Source of the DNA: an uncultured Treponema sp.
GTDB lineage: Bacteria > Spirochaetota > Spirochaetia > Treponematales > Treponemataceae
DNA: 7,362 nt
Direction of reading: 5' to 3'
Assembly: GCA_938039145.1 (NCBI GenBank)
Contig: CALHVG010000010.1
Span: 1 to 7,362 of the forward strand
Part shown: positions 1-6,087 of the stretch, one piece after another
Layout of the letters: each line of letters opens with the position of its first letter
Position numbering within the stretch: the stretch's first letter is position 1
Made by a program: the position numbers and the translations under genes
Notes under the pieces: generated by a model
Database searches by the model: none
What the model was told of the DNA's origin: nothing
What the model saw: only the letters and a program-made list of their open reading frames with translations

Positions 1-30
1 TCAGCTTAAATTTTTATTAATATTAGAAGG

Positions 31-57
31 GGGTCTGTTATAATTATTAACAGACCC
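31..57. terminator. Hairpin, possible bidirectional terminator
   Basis: The perfect inverted repeat GGGTCTGTTA (31-40) / TAACAGACCC (48-57) has a 7-nt A/T loop. The 10-bp stem is GC-rich at its base and flanked by A/T-rich sequence, but no strong T-run follows on either strand, so efficiency is uncertain. It would best serve a gene entering from the left on the plus strand. Confidence 0.5.
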
Positions 58-134
58 TTATTGCAAGATATGCCCCCAAGACCGGTTTCCTCCCTAATAA
101 AACTTTGTTCAACTTTGAAGTTATACCTTCCTAT

Positions 135-183
135 AAATTAGACAATCTAAAGCCTTTCTTAAAAGGCAAGGATTGTCTAATTT
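135..183. terminator. Long two-part hairpin, probable terminator downstream of the minus-strand pair
   Basis: The outer arms AAATTAGACAATC (135-147) and GATTGTCTAATTT (171-183) pair perfectly over 13 bp. An inner stem GCCTTT (152-157) / AAAGGC (162-167) closes on the 4-nt loop CTTA. The two stems are separated by a small internal loop. The structure lies about 120 nt past the stop codon of the minus-strand gene ending at 300. A T-rich run (189-194) follows on the plus strand, so it could also stop transcripts arriving from the left. Confidence 0.6.
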
Positions 184-299
184 CCGTATTTTTTCAATGT
201 AATAAAAAATGTGTTCAATAAGTGAGTTTGCTGAACGATAAACTCAAGAGATTTCTTTTCAATGCTTGCGGAAAATGTGTTTTTAGTAACCCGCATTCA

Positions 300-1166
300 T
301 CAGCGGCTTGCTATTGTGAAAGTCGAAGAAACTTCTTTTCCTGAAAAGTCCGAAATCGTAAGCAGAAGAGAGTTTCTTCCGGGGGAAAAAAGCACTTCGC
401 CCAAAAACTCTTTTTTGCTGTCAGGATACATAACTGATTTAGGATAGTTTCTTTTTCCGGTTATGCAAATAAAGTTTCCGTTTTCTCGCAGTATGTCGTA
501 TGTTATTTCATCAACTACGGTTCCGTTTATGCTTACACGGCTTTTATATGGAACGGCGGAGGCTTGGCGTTTTCTGTATACCTTGTATACTCCTGCCGGA
601 ACTGAACGTTCCCTTGCAGCATCAAAGATTTTTCCGTTCCTGTCCTGTATTTCTACGTTCTCGATAGAAAGAATCGGTTCTTTTGCAGTTCTGGGCATAA
701 GCACTTTAGGGTTTACGGCAGTATTGTTCTTTGCGTCTATTACCTGAAATTCAAGGGCATTTCTGCTTTCATGCCATGCGGAGTTTCCGCTTTCTCCAAG
801 CAGCTGTCCTTTTCTTATATTTACGTCAAAATCAGTTCCCGAAAGCATATCCAATGAGATGGTGTATTTGTCCATGTTGGCATAGACTGTAAGCACGCTG
901 TCGCTGTGCGCGATTATGAATGAAGTTCCAAGGGTTGAAGGAAAAAAATCCGTGTCGTCGGTGTGTTCTTGCAAAAAAAGGAGAAGCCTTCCGTCTTCGG
1001 CTGCCTTTATATCTGAAGGCTCGCTGAAGATAAGCGAAGTGCTTATTCCGTTTCCTCTAAGTTCTCCGAAATAAGAGGCGAAGTTTTCCGAAGGTTGCGG
1101 CCACTCGAATGCCATTGCGGAAAACGCCATCGCCATTATGTATGGAAAAAAAACGGTTTTCTTCAT
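300..1166 (-). CDS. Secreted protein with degenerate M23/LytM-like domain
   Basis: The 288-residue protein starts with a signal peptide (residues 1-19, basic MKK, hydrophobic core, cleavage likely after AMA). Residues about 21-158 read like a M23 (LytM) metallopeptidase fold: the FGELRGNG entry, KAAEDG, IIAHSDSVLTVYANM, the GESG turn and LEFQV. The ligand and catalytic positions are changed: the usual HxxxD becomes S42 and I46 in ISTSLIF, the Tyr-Ala-His histidine becomes N97, and His-Leu-His becomes Ala-Leu-Glu (137-139). By sight this suggests a non-enzymatic LytM protein, comparable in principle to EnvC- or NlpD-type amidase activators. Residues about 165-288 form a beta-rich C-terminal part ending in a DFSGKE motif seen in other M23 proteins with Ig-like tails. 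The start is supported by AGG/GGAA just upstream, overlapping the stop of the preceding gene; the gap is 6 nt, so the two are probably co-transcribed. Fold assignment is by pattern only. Confidence 0.75.
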   Translation of the reverse strand: MKKTVFFPYIMAMAFSAMAFEWPQPSENFASYFGELRGNGISTSLIFSEPSDIKAAEDGRLLLFLQEHTDDTDFFPSTLGTSFIIAHSDSVLTVYANMDKYTISLDMLSGTDFDVNIRKGQLLGESGNSAWHESRNALEFQVIDAKNNTAVNPKVLMPRTAKEPILSIENVEIQDRNGKIFDAARERSVPAGVYKVYRKRQASAVPYKSRVSINGTVVDEITYDILRENGNFICITGKRNYPKSVMYPDSKKEFLGEVLFSPGRNSLLLTISDFSGKEVSSTFTIASR

Positions 1167-1172
1167 GCTTTC

Positions 1173-2237
1173 CTACCTGCTAAGAATCTTTAACTTTGAT
1201 ATCGTTGTGTCTTTTCCCACAAAAAGACTTTCGTTGTCCGCCCTTATGAACGCCGTTCTTGCCTTAAACGCAAAACTTCCCACAAGGCTTGAGTTATTTT
1301 CTACTATGTAAACTCTGTAGTCGTCGCCTTTTTTTGTAAGCAGGAATACACATCTGTCGCTTTCCTCGATGCTTATGGCTTGTCCGATGATTTTTATGTG
1401 CTTGGATTTGCATGTCTGTGTGTCCACGATTCCAAGAGAGCCGTCAAAGTCGTAAAAGACTTTTGATGCGTCCTTGGAAAACTTCACGAGCTTTTGGTAC
1501 GGCATCGAGTTTTTTGAAAACTCGTGGAATATTATCCTTGAATGAGCGTCCTCTCTTTTTGAAAGCACAAAGCGTTCTTTGTTCTGTCCGCTGACGGTCG
1601 CGATGAGCTTTCCGTCCGAAGATATGGCGGCGCCCAGTATCACCTGCAGTTCACTTCCTCCCGGAGAGAACCTTTGGATTATCTTTCCTTCGCTGTCGAA
1701 CTGAACCACGCCTCCGTCGGCAAAGCCAAGCGCACAGCCTGATTTTGAAGAGTCGAATGCGGTTATGGGGGAAGGGCTTTCAAACTCCCAAAGGAGGTTT
1801 CCGTTTTGGTCAACGCTTGCCAAAGAATTCCCGCCCGGAAGAAAAACGAATATTCGCTCATCGGCTAACATGGGAAATCCCGGCTGGTCGATTCGTCCTA
1901 TTTTTGTTCCGTTTCTGGAAAACAAGTCGCACCCTGTGCTGTTTGAAGTATAGGATGCATAAAAATCGTCTGAAATGGTGGCTTTAAAAGGAAACGTTAT
2001 GAAGTTCGTGATTTTTCCTGAATCCGTGAAGTAGCCCATTGTCTGTCCGAGCCTGAAGCGGTGCGTTTTTTCGTCCGTGCCGCTATCGTTTATGACGGTT
2101 GGATTTGCCACATCTATTTTCCATTCAGGTACAAACTGAAATTCTTCCTCAAGCGGCTTTGCGGCGAACACAATGTACAGCACAGTGGCAAGAATTCCTG
2201 CCGCAAGATAGGGCGAGAGGGTTGTCTTGTTCTTCAT
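1173..2237 (-). CDS. Membrane-anchored beta-propeller-like (PQQ/WD40-type) protein
   Basis: The 354-residue protein has an N-terminal membrane segment (about residues 9-26) after a basic start, so the rest is likely periplasmic or outward-facing. The remainder consists of repeated short beta-strand units of propeller type: VDQNGNLLWEF (142-152), GVVQFDSEGKIIQRF (176-190), ISSDGKLIATVSG (205-217) and FSKDASKVFYDFDGSLGIVD (253-272). No catalytic motif is visible, so a scaffolding or protein-binding role is inferred rather than shown. The ATG at 2237 is the only reasonable start: an in-frame stop lies 13-15 nt upstream with no alternative start between. No Shine-Dalgarno sequence precedes it. 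It is the first gene of a two-gene unit with the degenerate M23-like protein, suggesting a shared envelope function. A specific family name is not recognised. Confidence 0.7.
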   Translation of the reverse strand: MKNKTTLSPYLAAGILATVLYIVFAAKPLEEEFQFVPEWKIDVANPTVINDSGTDEKTHRFRLGQTMGYFTDSGKITNFITFPFKATISDDFYASYTSNSTGCDLFSRNGTKIGRIDQPGFPMLADERIFVFLPGGNSLASVDQNGNLLWEFESPSPITAFDSSKSGCALGFADGGVVQFDSEGKIIQRFSPGGSELQVILGAAISSDGKLIATVSGQNKERFVLSKREDAHSRIIFHEFSKNSMPYQKLVKFSKDASKVFYDFDGSLGIVDTQTCKSKHIKIIGQAISIEESDRCVFLLTKKGDDYRVYIVENNSSLVGSFAFKARTAFIRADNESLFVGKDTTISKLKILSR

Positions 2238-2248
2238 AACCCGAAAAT

Positions 2249-2275
2249 CTTATAACAAATGAAAGACAAAATCAA
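2249..2275 (-). promoter_or_regulatory. Candidate promoter for the minus-strand pair
   Basis: Read on the minus strand, TATAAG (2249-2254) resembles a -10 box and TTGATT (2270-2275) a -35 box, with a 15-nt spacer, slightly short. The -10 box ends only 11 nt before the ATG at 2237, so transcription would start about 5 nt upstream of the start codon. That fits the missing Shine-Dalgarno sequence and suggests a nearly leaderless mRNA. Confidence 0.4.
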
Positions 2276-2317
2276 CGCAAGAATTTTCTCTTGGAAGGGC
2301 ATATTTTGCACGAAATG

Positions 2318-2337
2318 TCTTACAGAATATTGTAAGA
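2318..2337. promoter_or_regulatory. Palindromic candidate operator in the divergent intergenic region
   Basis: The arms TCTTACA (2318-2324) and TGTAAGA (2331-2337) are a perfect 7-bp inverted repeat around a 6-bp A/T-rich centre. It lies between two divergent promoters, about 65 bp upstream of the leftward -10 box and about 85 bp upstream of the rightward TATAAT. This is the size and symmetry of a dimeric regulator site, but it does not match a consensus that I can name, and the regulator is unknown. Confidence 0.3.
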
Positions 2338-2420
2338 GGGCTTTGATTCTGTTCTAAAAGAGAGTCTGTCTATCTTTTTTATATGCCGGATTAAAAACTC
2401 TTGCTTTTTCATCATTAAGT

Positions 2421-2426
2421 TATAAT
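2421..2426 (+). promoter_or_regulatory. TATAAT -10 box of the redox/membrane operon promoter
   Basis: A perfect TATAAT hexamer sits in an A/T-rich stretch 38 nt before the preferred start codon at 2465. The best upstream match to a -35 element, TTGCTT at 2401-2406, gives a 14-nt spacer, shorter than ideal, so the promoter may depend on an activator or use a different -35. Transcription would begin near 2432-2434 with a leader of about 32 nt. Confidence 0.55.
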
Positions 2427-2452
2427 ATCTAGTGTATCAGATTTGAATGAGC

Positions 2453-2458
2453 GAGGTA
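2453..2458 (+). promoter_or_regulatory. Shine-Dalgarno sequence that decides the start of the first operon gene
   Basis: GAGGTA lies 6-8 nt before the ATG at 2465. The in-frame ATG at 2447 has only A/T-rich sequence without a purine-rich block upstream, and this ribosome binding site would fall inside a reading frame started there. The shorter protein is therefore preferred. Confidence 0.65.
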
Positions 2459-2464
2459 CTGTTT

Positions 2465-3316
2465 ATGAAAGGTTTTCAGGAATGTATGTTGGCAAAGAAA
2501 GTGCCGCATTTTGTTGTATGGCTGTGTGCTGCGATAATCATCACGGTCGTTTCTTTCTTAACGTCTTATTTTCCCGTGTGGGCGAATATCCCCGTGAATG
2601 TCGTGCTGCCGTTTTTGGTGCTGATTTTCTTGAAGACGGTGTTTTTTGAAAAGCTGAAACTTTCCACCCTTATAATATTGAGGACTGTAATAGTAGCCGC
2701 TGTTTTCATCGATTATTTTGCGCACATTAACGGCTTGTGGTTCGTGTACGTTGTCCTTGCGTTCTTAATTATAAACATCCTCGAAGCGACTTTCACTGAC
2801 TTGAAGTACAAAAAGTATTTCAATTTTGTCACAGGTTTGGTTCTTGCAGCTTCTGTGCTGGCATTGGCACCTTCATGGATAAACTTGAGCGGCGACAGTT
2901 TTGCTTTTTCGTTCATCTACGAAGCGAACAACAGGGCTACCACGGAGCAATATGTGTTCTGGGGTACTATATGTTGGATAATTGCATACACCATTTGGAA
3001 CTGGATATTTGTAACCGACGAGTTCAGTCCTTCCATCGCATATCTTCATTTTGCGATTCTTGGAATGCCTCTTTTGGGATGCATAATCACCAAGAATCCG
3101 GGCTTGTGGCTTATGTTCAGAGCGAATTCTCTTACATGCGGCGGTGTCCTTCAGATTTCATGCAAACAAATATTCGAAGAAAAACTGAAGAGCAAAGGTG
3201 TTTCCGCATTCGTTGAAGCCAGTCAGAAAACCGTAGTTCAGGCTATTCTGATGGTAATAAACATCGCTCTGCTTGCAGTTTCTTGCACATTTGCGATAAT
3301 GACAAAAATTCGTTAG
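2465..3316 (+). CDS. Polytopic membrane protein, paralogue of the DUF5692-like protein at 6088-7023
   Basis: The 283-residue protein (from the ATG at 2465; 289 if started at 2447) is strongly hydrophobic, with roughly eight membrane segments: about 15-36, 41-60, 67-87, 91-107, 118-136, 165-183, 190-208 and 257-279. Three motifs match the fourth gene of the operon: INILEATFTD (103-112) versus INIAEAVYRD; WIIAYTIWN (171-179) versus WIIAYDLWN; and GLWLMFRANSL (213-223) versus GAWLQHRAQTL. Order and spacing are almost the same, so common ancestry is well supported by eye although overall identity is low. The conserved Glu, Asp, Trp, Asn and Arg lie in or beside membrane segments, hinting at a binding or catalytic site rather than simple anchoring. 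Its biochemical function is unknown. It is the first gene of the operon; the next gene begins 6-9 nt after its stop, with the Shine-Dalgarno sequence overlapping the stop codon. Confidence 0.75.
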   Translation: MKGFQECMLAKKVPHFVVWLCAAIIITVVSFLTSYFPVWANIPVNVVLPFLVLIFLKTVFFEKLKLSTLIILRTVIVAAVFIDYFAHINGLWFVYVVLAFLIINILEATFTDLKYKKYFNFVTGLVLAASVLALAPSWINLSGDSFAFSFIYEANNRATTEQYVFWGTICWIIAYTIWNWIFVTDEFSPSIAYLHFAILGMPLLGCIITKNPGLWLMFRANSLTCGGVLQISCKQIFEEKLKSKGVSAFVEASQKTVVQAILMVINIALLAVSCTFAIMTKIR

Positions 3317-3325
3317 AGGGACATG

Positions 3326-4858
3326 ATGGCAGACTATGATGTAATCGTTATCGGCGCGGGTAACGGAGGTCTTTCGGCGGCTGTAACATTTGCGCAGGCG
3401 GGAAAGAAGGTCGCTGTCTTTGAAAAGCACAACATTCCCGGCGGCTGCGGAACAAGTTTTTGCCGAGGACGTTTTGAATTCGAGGTGGCACTGCACCAGC
3501 TTAGTTCCATGGGAACGGCGGAAAAACCGGGAGACCTCAGGGTGCTTTTCGACCAGTACGGCATAACAGACAAAATCGACTGGATTCAGATTGAGTCGCT
3601 TTACAAAATCAATCTGCCTGGGGGAAAAGGGGTTGCTCTTCCTGCCGACAGATACAAGGCGGAAGAGACTCTTATAAAGGCGTTTCCCGAGGAAAAAGAC
3701 GCCATACACAGGTATTATGAGACCGTATGGAAATTCAATCGGGAGATAATCGCATTCACTGCAAAAAGCGCTAACAGTTCAGGAGAGCCTTCTTCTATAA
3801 AGAAACTTGTAATGAAGGCTCTTTTTCCAAAACTGTATCCTACGCTTGCAAAGTATGCGGTAAAAAGTACAGACGATGTGCTGAACGAGTTTTTCAAAAG
3901 CAAGGAACTTCAATTGTGCCTTTCTGCGTACTGGTGCTTTATGGGAATGCCGCCTGAACGCTTCCCGTTCACTATTTTGGCGCGATGCACGTACATCTAT
4001 ACCGAAGACAAGCCATATTATCTTAGGGGCGGCTCACAGGTTATCTCGCAGGCGCTTACGGAAGCCATAAAAAAAGCGGGCGGTTCGGTCTTCTTTAACA
4101 CGGGAGTTAAAAAAATCGTACTGAAAAACGGCAAGGCATCGGGCATAATAACCGAGGACGGGGTGGAGCATACCTGTAAAAAGATTATCTCGAACATTTC
4201 TCCTACGGCAACCTACGCCAATCTTCTTGATGAAAAGGATATTCCCAAAAAGGCTCGCGAATACCTTAAAGCGTATACGGTAGGGATATCTGCGCTAACC
4301 TGCTTTATCGGCTTGGACTGTCCGCCTGAGACAGTTGGCTTTACAGATTCGTTCAACCTGACCTACGACACGCTTGACGCAAACCGCGACTTCATGAATT
4401 CGTATGAGCTGAACACAGAAATAGATCCTATAGTCTCAACCTGCTACACGGTGGATGACCCTTCTGTTTCTCCAAAGGGAACAAGCATTGTTACTGCCGG
4501 AACACTAAAATACGGCGAGGCATGGGAAAAACTTTCTCCGGAGCAGTACTACAAGGCAAAGTACGATGCTGCGAACACTATCGTAGACCGTCTTGAAAAA
4601 CGCTATCCCGGATTCAGAAGCCACATCGAGGAGATGGAAATCGCAACTCCGCTTACCCATATGCGATATTTGAATCATCCGGGCGGAGCGATTTACGGCT
4701 ATGAGCAGGATTTGAAGTCATCGGTGTTCTTCTTTCCGAGAGACACGTTCATTCCAAACCTTGACTTTGCAAGCGGCTGGGTGAACACGTGCGGATTCGG
4801 TCCGAATTACCTTTACGGTAACAGCGTGGCAAAGCGGATTTTGAAGGAGGAATGGTAA
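3326..4858 (+). CDS. FAD-dependent oxidoreductase, phytoene desaturase / carotenoid isomerase / retinol saturase-like
   Basis: The 510-residue protein has an N-terminal Rossmann motif for FAD (VIVIGAGNGGLSAA, GxGxxG at residues 10-15, with the ribose-binding acidic residue E33). Then come PGGCGTSF (38-45) and FEFEVALHQL, the arrangement typical of CrtI/CrtISO/RetSat flavoenzymes. YYLRGGSQVISQAL (231-244) is the second conserved superfamily motif. The C-terminal block NLDFASGWVN...GFGPNYLYGNSVAKRI (within 478-505) corresponds to the family's terminal FAD-binding motif. Length is normal for the family. Known members desaturate, isomerise or saturate C=C bonds in carotenoids, retinol or related lipids; the dedicated reductase next door favours a reductive or redox-primed reaction here. 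No phytoene synthase or other carotenoid gene is in the window, so the substrate is not assigned. Two ATGs are adjacent (3323 and 3326); AGAGGG at 3315-3320 is better spaced for the second. The stop is followed after 1 nt by the reductase gene. Confidence 0.85.
   Translation: MADYDVIVIGAGNGGLSAAVTFAQAGKKVAVFEKHNIPGGCGTSFCRGRFEFEVALHQLSSMGTAEKPGDLRVLFDQYGITDKIDWIQIESLYKINLPGGKGVALPADRYKAEETLIKAFPEEKDAIHRYYETVWKFNREIIAFTAKSANSSGEPSSIKKLVMKALFPKLYPTLAKYAVKSTDDVLNEFFKSKELQLCLSAYWCFMGMPPERFPFTILARCTYIYTEDKPYYLRGGSQVISQALTEAIKKAGGSVFFNTGVKKIVLKNGKASGIITEDGVEHTCKKIISNISPTATYANLLDEKDIPKKAREYLKAYTVGISALTCFIGLDCPPETVGFTDSFNLTYDTLDANRDFMNSYELNTEIDPIVSTCYTVDDPSVSPKGTSIVTAGTLKYGEAWEKLSPEQYYKAKYDAANTIVDRLEKRYPGFRSHIEEMEIATPLTHMRYLNHPGGAIYGYEQDLKSSVFFFPRDTFIPNLDFASGWVNTCGFGPNYLYGNSVAKRILKEEW
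4844..4850 (+). promoter_or_regulatory. Shine-Dalgarno sequence embedded in the end of the flavoenzyme gene
   Basis: AAGGAGG lies within the last codons of the upstream gene, 9 nt before the ATG at 4860. Stop and start codons are separated by one base, an arrangement typical of translational coupling. The flavoenzyme and its putative reductase are thus likely made in matched amounts. Confidence 0.8.
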
Positions 4859-4859
4859 C

Positions 4860-6020
4860 ATGCGTTCTATAAAAGACATACTTATCGGAACGATGGAAAA
4901 CGGCAATGAAGTGCTTGAGGAAGTTCGTTTCGCCCGTAAAAGCGGCAAAGACATCTTGGTTCAAAAAGATGCAGTGCAGAGTTTGCTTGCAAAACTTCAT
5001 CCGGGAAAACTTGACCTTGAGGTTTCGGATATATATCCTTCAGCCGAAGACGCAAAAGTGTTTCGATTCGTTTCAAGGGACGGCTACCTTCCGCCGTTCG
5101 AAGCAGGTCAATACATAAACATATTCATGGAAATCGACGGTGTATGCACATCACGACCGTATAGTATTTCCTCATCACCCAAGCAGCGTTCGTATTACGA
5201 GATTACGGTCGCCGCAGTTCCGAACGGCTTTGTGTCCTCTCATTTTTTGAATGAGGTTAAAAAGGGCGACAGGTTCATAGCCACGTCTCCTTCGGGACGC
5301 TTCCATTACAATCCTGTGTTCCACTCAAAAAAATCAGTGTTCCTTGCAGGCGGAAGCGGAATCACTCCGTTCATGAGCATGATACGGGAAGTCCTTGAAA
5401 GCGGAGAGGAGAGGGAAATATTTCTGCTTTATGGAAACCGCACGGAAAATCTTTCTTCCTACCATGCGGAATTGACTTCCTTTGCAGAAAACTATCCTAA
5501 TTTCCATTATCAGCTTGTGATTTCCAACGACGAGTCGTACAAGGGAAAGAAAGGATTTATTGATGCCAAATGCATAGAAGACTTTGTAAAGAAAACGGAC
5601 GATGCCACATTCTATATGTGCGGTCCGCAGGTCATGAGTGATTTCTGCACAAAGGCGTTGGAGGAATTGCACGTAAAGCCAAGGAACATCAGGCGGGAAA
5701 TGTTCGGAACAAGAAGGGACATTCAGAATGAGCCGTTCTGGCCTGAAAACCTGACCGGTAAAGAGACGTTCAAGATTTCGGTAGGCGGAAAAACTTTCGA
5801 CGGAATCTCAGGCGAATCGCTTCTTACGAGCCTTGAGCGTGCGGGAATACGGGTGAACGTGTGCTGCCGTAGCGGAGAATGCAGTCTTTGCAGAGTGAAA
5901 CTTGAAAGCGGCAAGGTTTTTGTTCCCAGGGGCGCGCTTCTTCGCCATGCGGACGGAAAATTCGGCTACATACATTCGTGCAAGGCGTATCCAATAACGG
6001 ATATAGAACTATCGTTTTAA
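4860..6020 (+). CDS. NAD(P)H:ferredoxin-type reductase with FAD, NAD(P) and C-terminal [2Fe-2S] domains
   Basis: The 386-residue protein has three recognisable parts. Residues about 52-155 form the flavin-binding barrel, with the RPYSISS signature (99-105) and GFVSSHF (123-129). Residues about 157-280 form the NAD(P)-binding domain, with LAGGSGITP (162-170), LLYGNRT (189-195) and the MCGP motif (253-256). Residues about 303-386 form a plant-type ferredoxin domain, with C336-x4-C341-x2-C344 and C374 as cluster ligands; an extra C335 sits beside the first. This domain order is that of oxygenase-reductase-like enzymes such as PaaE, KshB and Hcr, which move electrons from NAD(P)H through flavin and iron-sulfur to a partner protein. 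No oxygenase is in the window, so the likeliest partner is the flavoenzyme encoded 1 nt upstream. The first roughly 50 residues are an N-terminal extension I cannot assign. No signal peptide or membrane segment is evident, so it should be cytosolic. Confidence 0.88.
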   Translation: MRSIKDILIGTMENGNEVLEEVRFARKSGKDILVQKDAVQSLLAKLHPGKLDLEVSDIYPSAEDAKVFRFVSRDGYLPPFEAGQYINIFMEIDGVCTSRPYSISSSPKQRSYYEITVAAVPNGFVSSHFLNEVKKGDRFIATSPSGRFHYNPVFHSKKSVFLAGGSGITPFMSMIREVLESGEEREIFLLYGNRTENLSSYHAELTSFAENYPNFHYQLVISNDESYKGKKGFIDAKCIEDFVKKTDDATFYMCGPQVMSDFCTKALEELHVKPRNIRREMFGTRRDIQNEPFWPENLTGKETFKISVGGKTFDGISGESLLTSLERAGIRVNVCCRSGECSLCRVKLESGKVFVPRGALLRHADGKFGYIHSCKAYPITDIELSF

Positions 6021-6026
6021 TATTAA

Positions 6027-6058
6027 ACCAGTTCTGAAACTGAAGTTTCCGAACTGGT
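6027..6058 (+). terminator. Intra-operon hairpin: attenuator or partial terminator
   Basis: The arms ACCAGTTC (6027-6034) and GAACTGGT (6051-6058) enclose an inner stem GAAAC (6036-6040) / GTTTC (6045-6049) with a TGAA loop. The only defect is a single T/C mismatch between the stems. A moderately T-rich stretch (6059-6070, CTATTACATTTT) follows. It lies directly after the reductase stop codon and before the second membrane-protein gene, so it could terminate part of the transcripts or protect the 3' end of the upstream message. Confidence 0.6.
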
Positions 6059-6073
6059 CTATTACATTTTAAT

Positions 6074-6080
6074 GGAGGAA
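6074..6080 (+). promoter_or_regulatory. Strong Shine-Dalgarno sequence of the second membrane-protein gene
   Basis: GGAGGAA lies 7 nt before the ATG at 6088. It overlaps an ATG at 6072 in another frame, which has no ribosome binding site of its own and opens only a short shadow frame. The 6088 start is therefore well supported, and the gene has its own translation initiation despite the hairpin upstream. Confidence 0.75.
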
Positions 6081-6087
6081 GACAATT

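Larger units (their letters stand above)
1..299. other. Gene-free intergenic region with several hairpins
   Basis: I see no credible coding region here. ATG-initiated frames are very short and lack a Shine-Dalgarno sequence. Besides the two larger hairpins listed separately, there is a short inverted repeat TGAGTTT (223-229) / AAACTCA (240-246), just past the end of the minus-strand gene at 300, and a direct repeat AACTTTG at 101-107 and 111-117. A plus-strand gene entering from the left could end within the first bases (an in-frame TAA lies at 7-9), but too little is present to call it. The arrangement fits a terminator region between converging genes. Confidence 0.6.

Noticed and set aside
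1..299. CRISPR array, attachment site or riboswitch in the gene-free left end
   Set aside because: The repeats are single inverted pairs, not regularly spaced direct repeats. No tRNA end or integrase is present, and the region lies downstream rather than upstream of the neighbouring gene.
2356..2378. A/T-rich imperfect hairpin with a T-run, terminator-like
   Set aside because: The stem (AAAAGAGAG / CTATCTTTT) has a mismatch and is weak, and no plus-strand gene lies upstream that it could terminate; probably just A/T-rich promoter sequence.
2447..2464. Upstream in-frame ATG as start of the first operon gene
   Set aside because: It has no Shine-Dalgarno sequence, whereas ATG 2465 is preceded by GAGGTA at good spacing.
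3158..3709. 183-codon open frame on the minus strand
   Set aside because: It is antisense across the junction of the first membrane gene and the flavoenzyme, with no recognisable motif; both plus-strand genes are strongly supported.
3326..4858. Carotenoid biosynthesis locus (CrtI as phytoene desaturase)
   Set aside because: The family resemblance is real, but no phytoene synthase, cyclase or geranylgeranyl diphosphate synthase is present, and the adjacent reductase argues for another reaction.
4860..6020. Ring-hydroxylating or monooxygenase reductase of an aromatic degradation pathway
   Set aside because: Domain order fits, but no oxygenase component is encoded in the window and the neighbours are a saturase-like flavoenzyme and membrane proteins.
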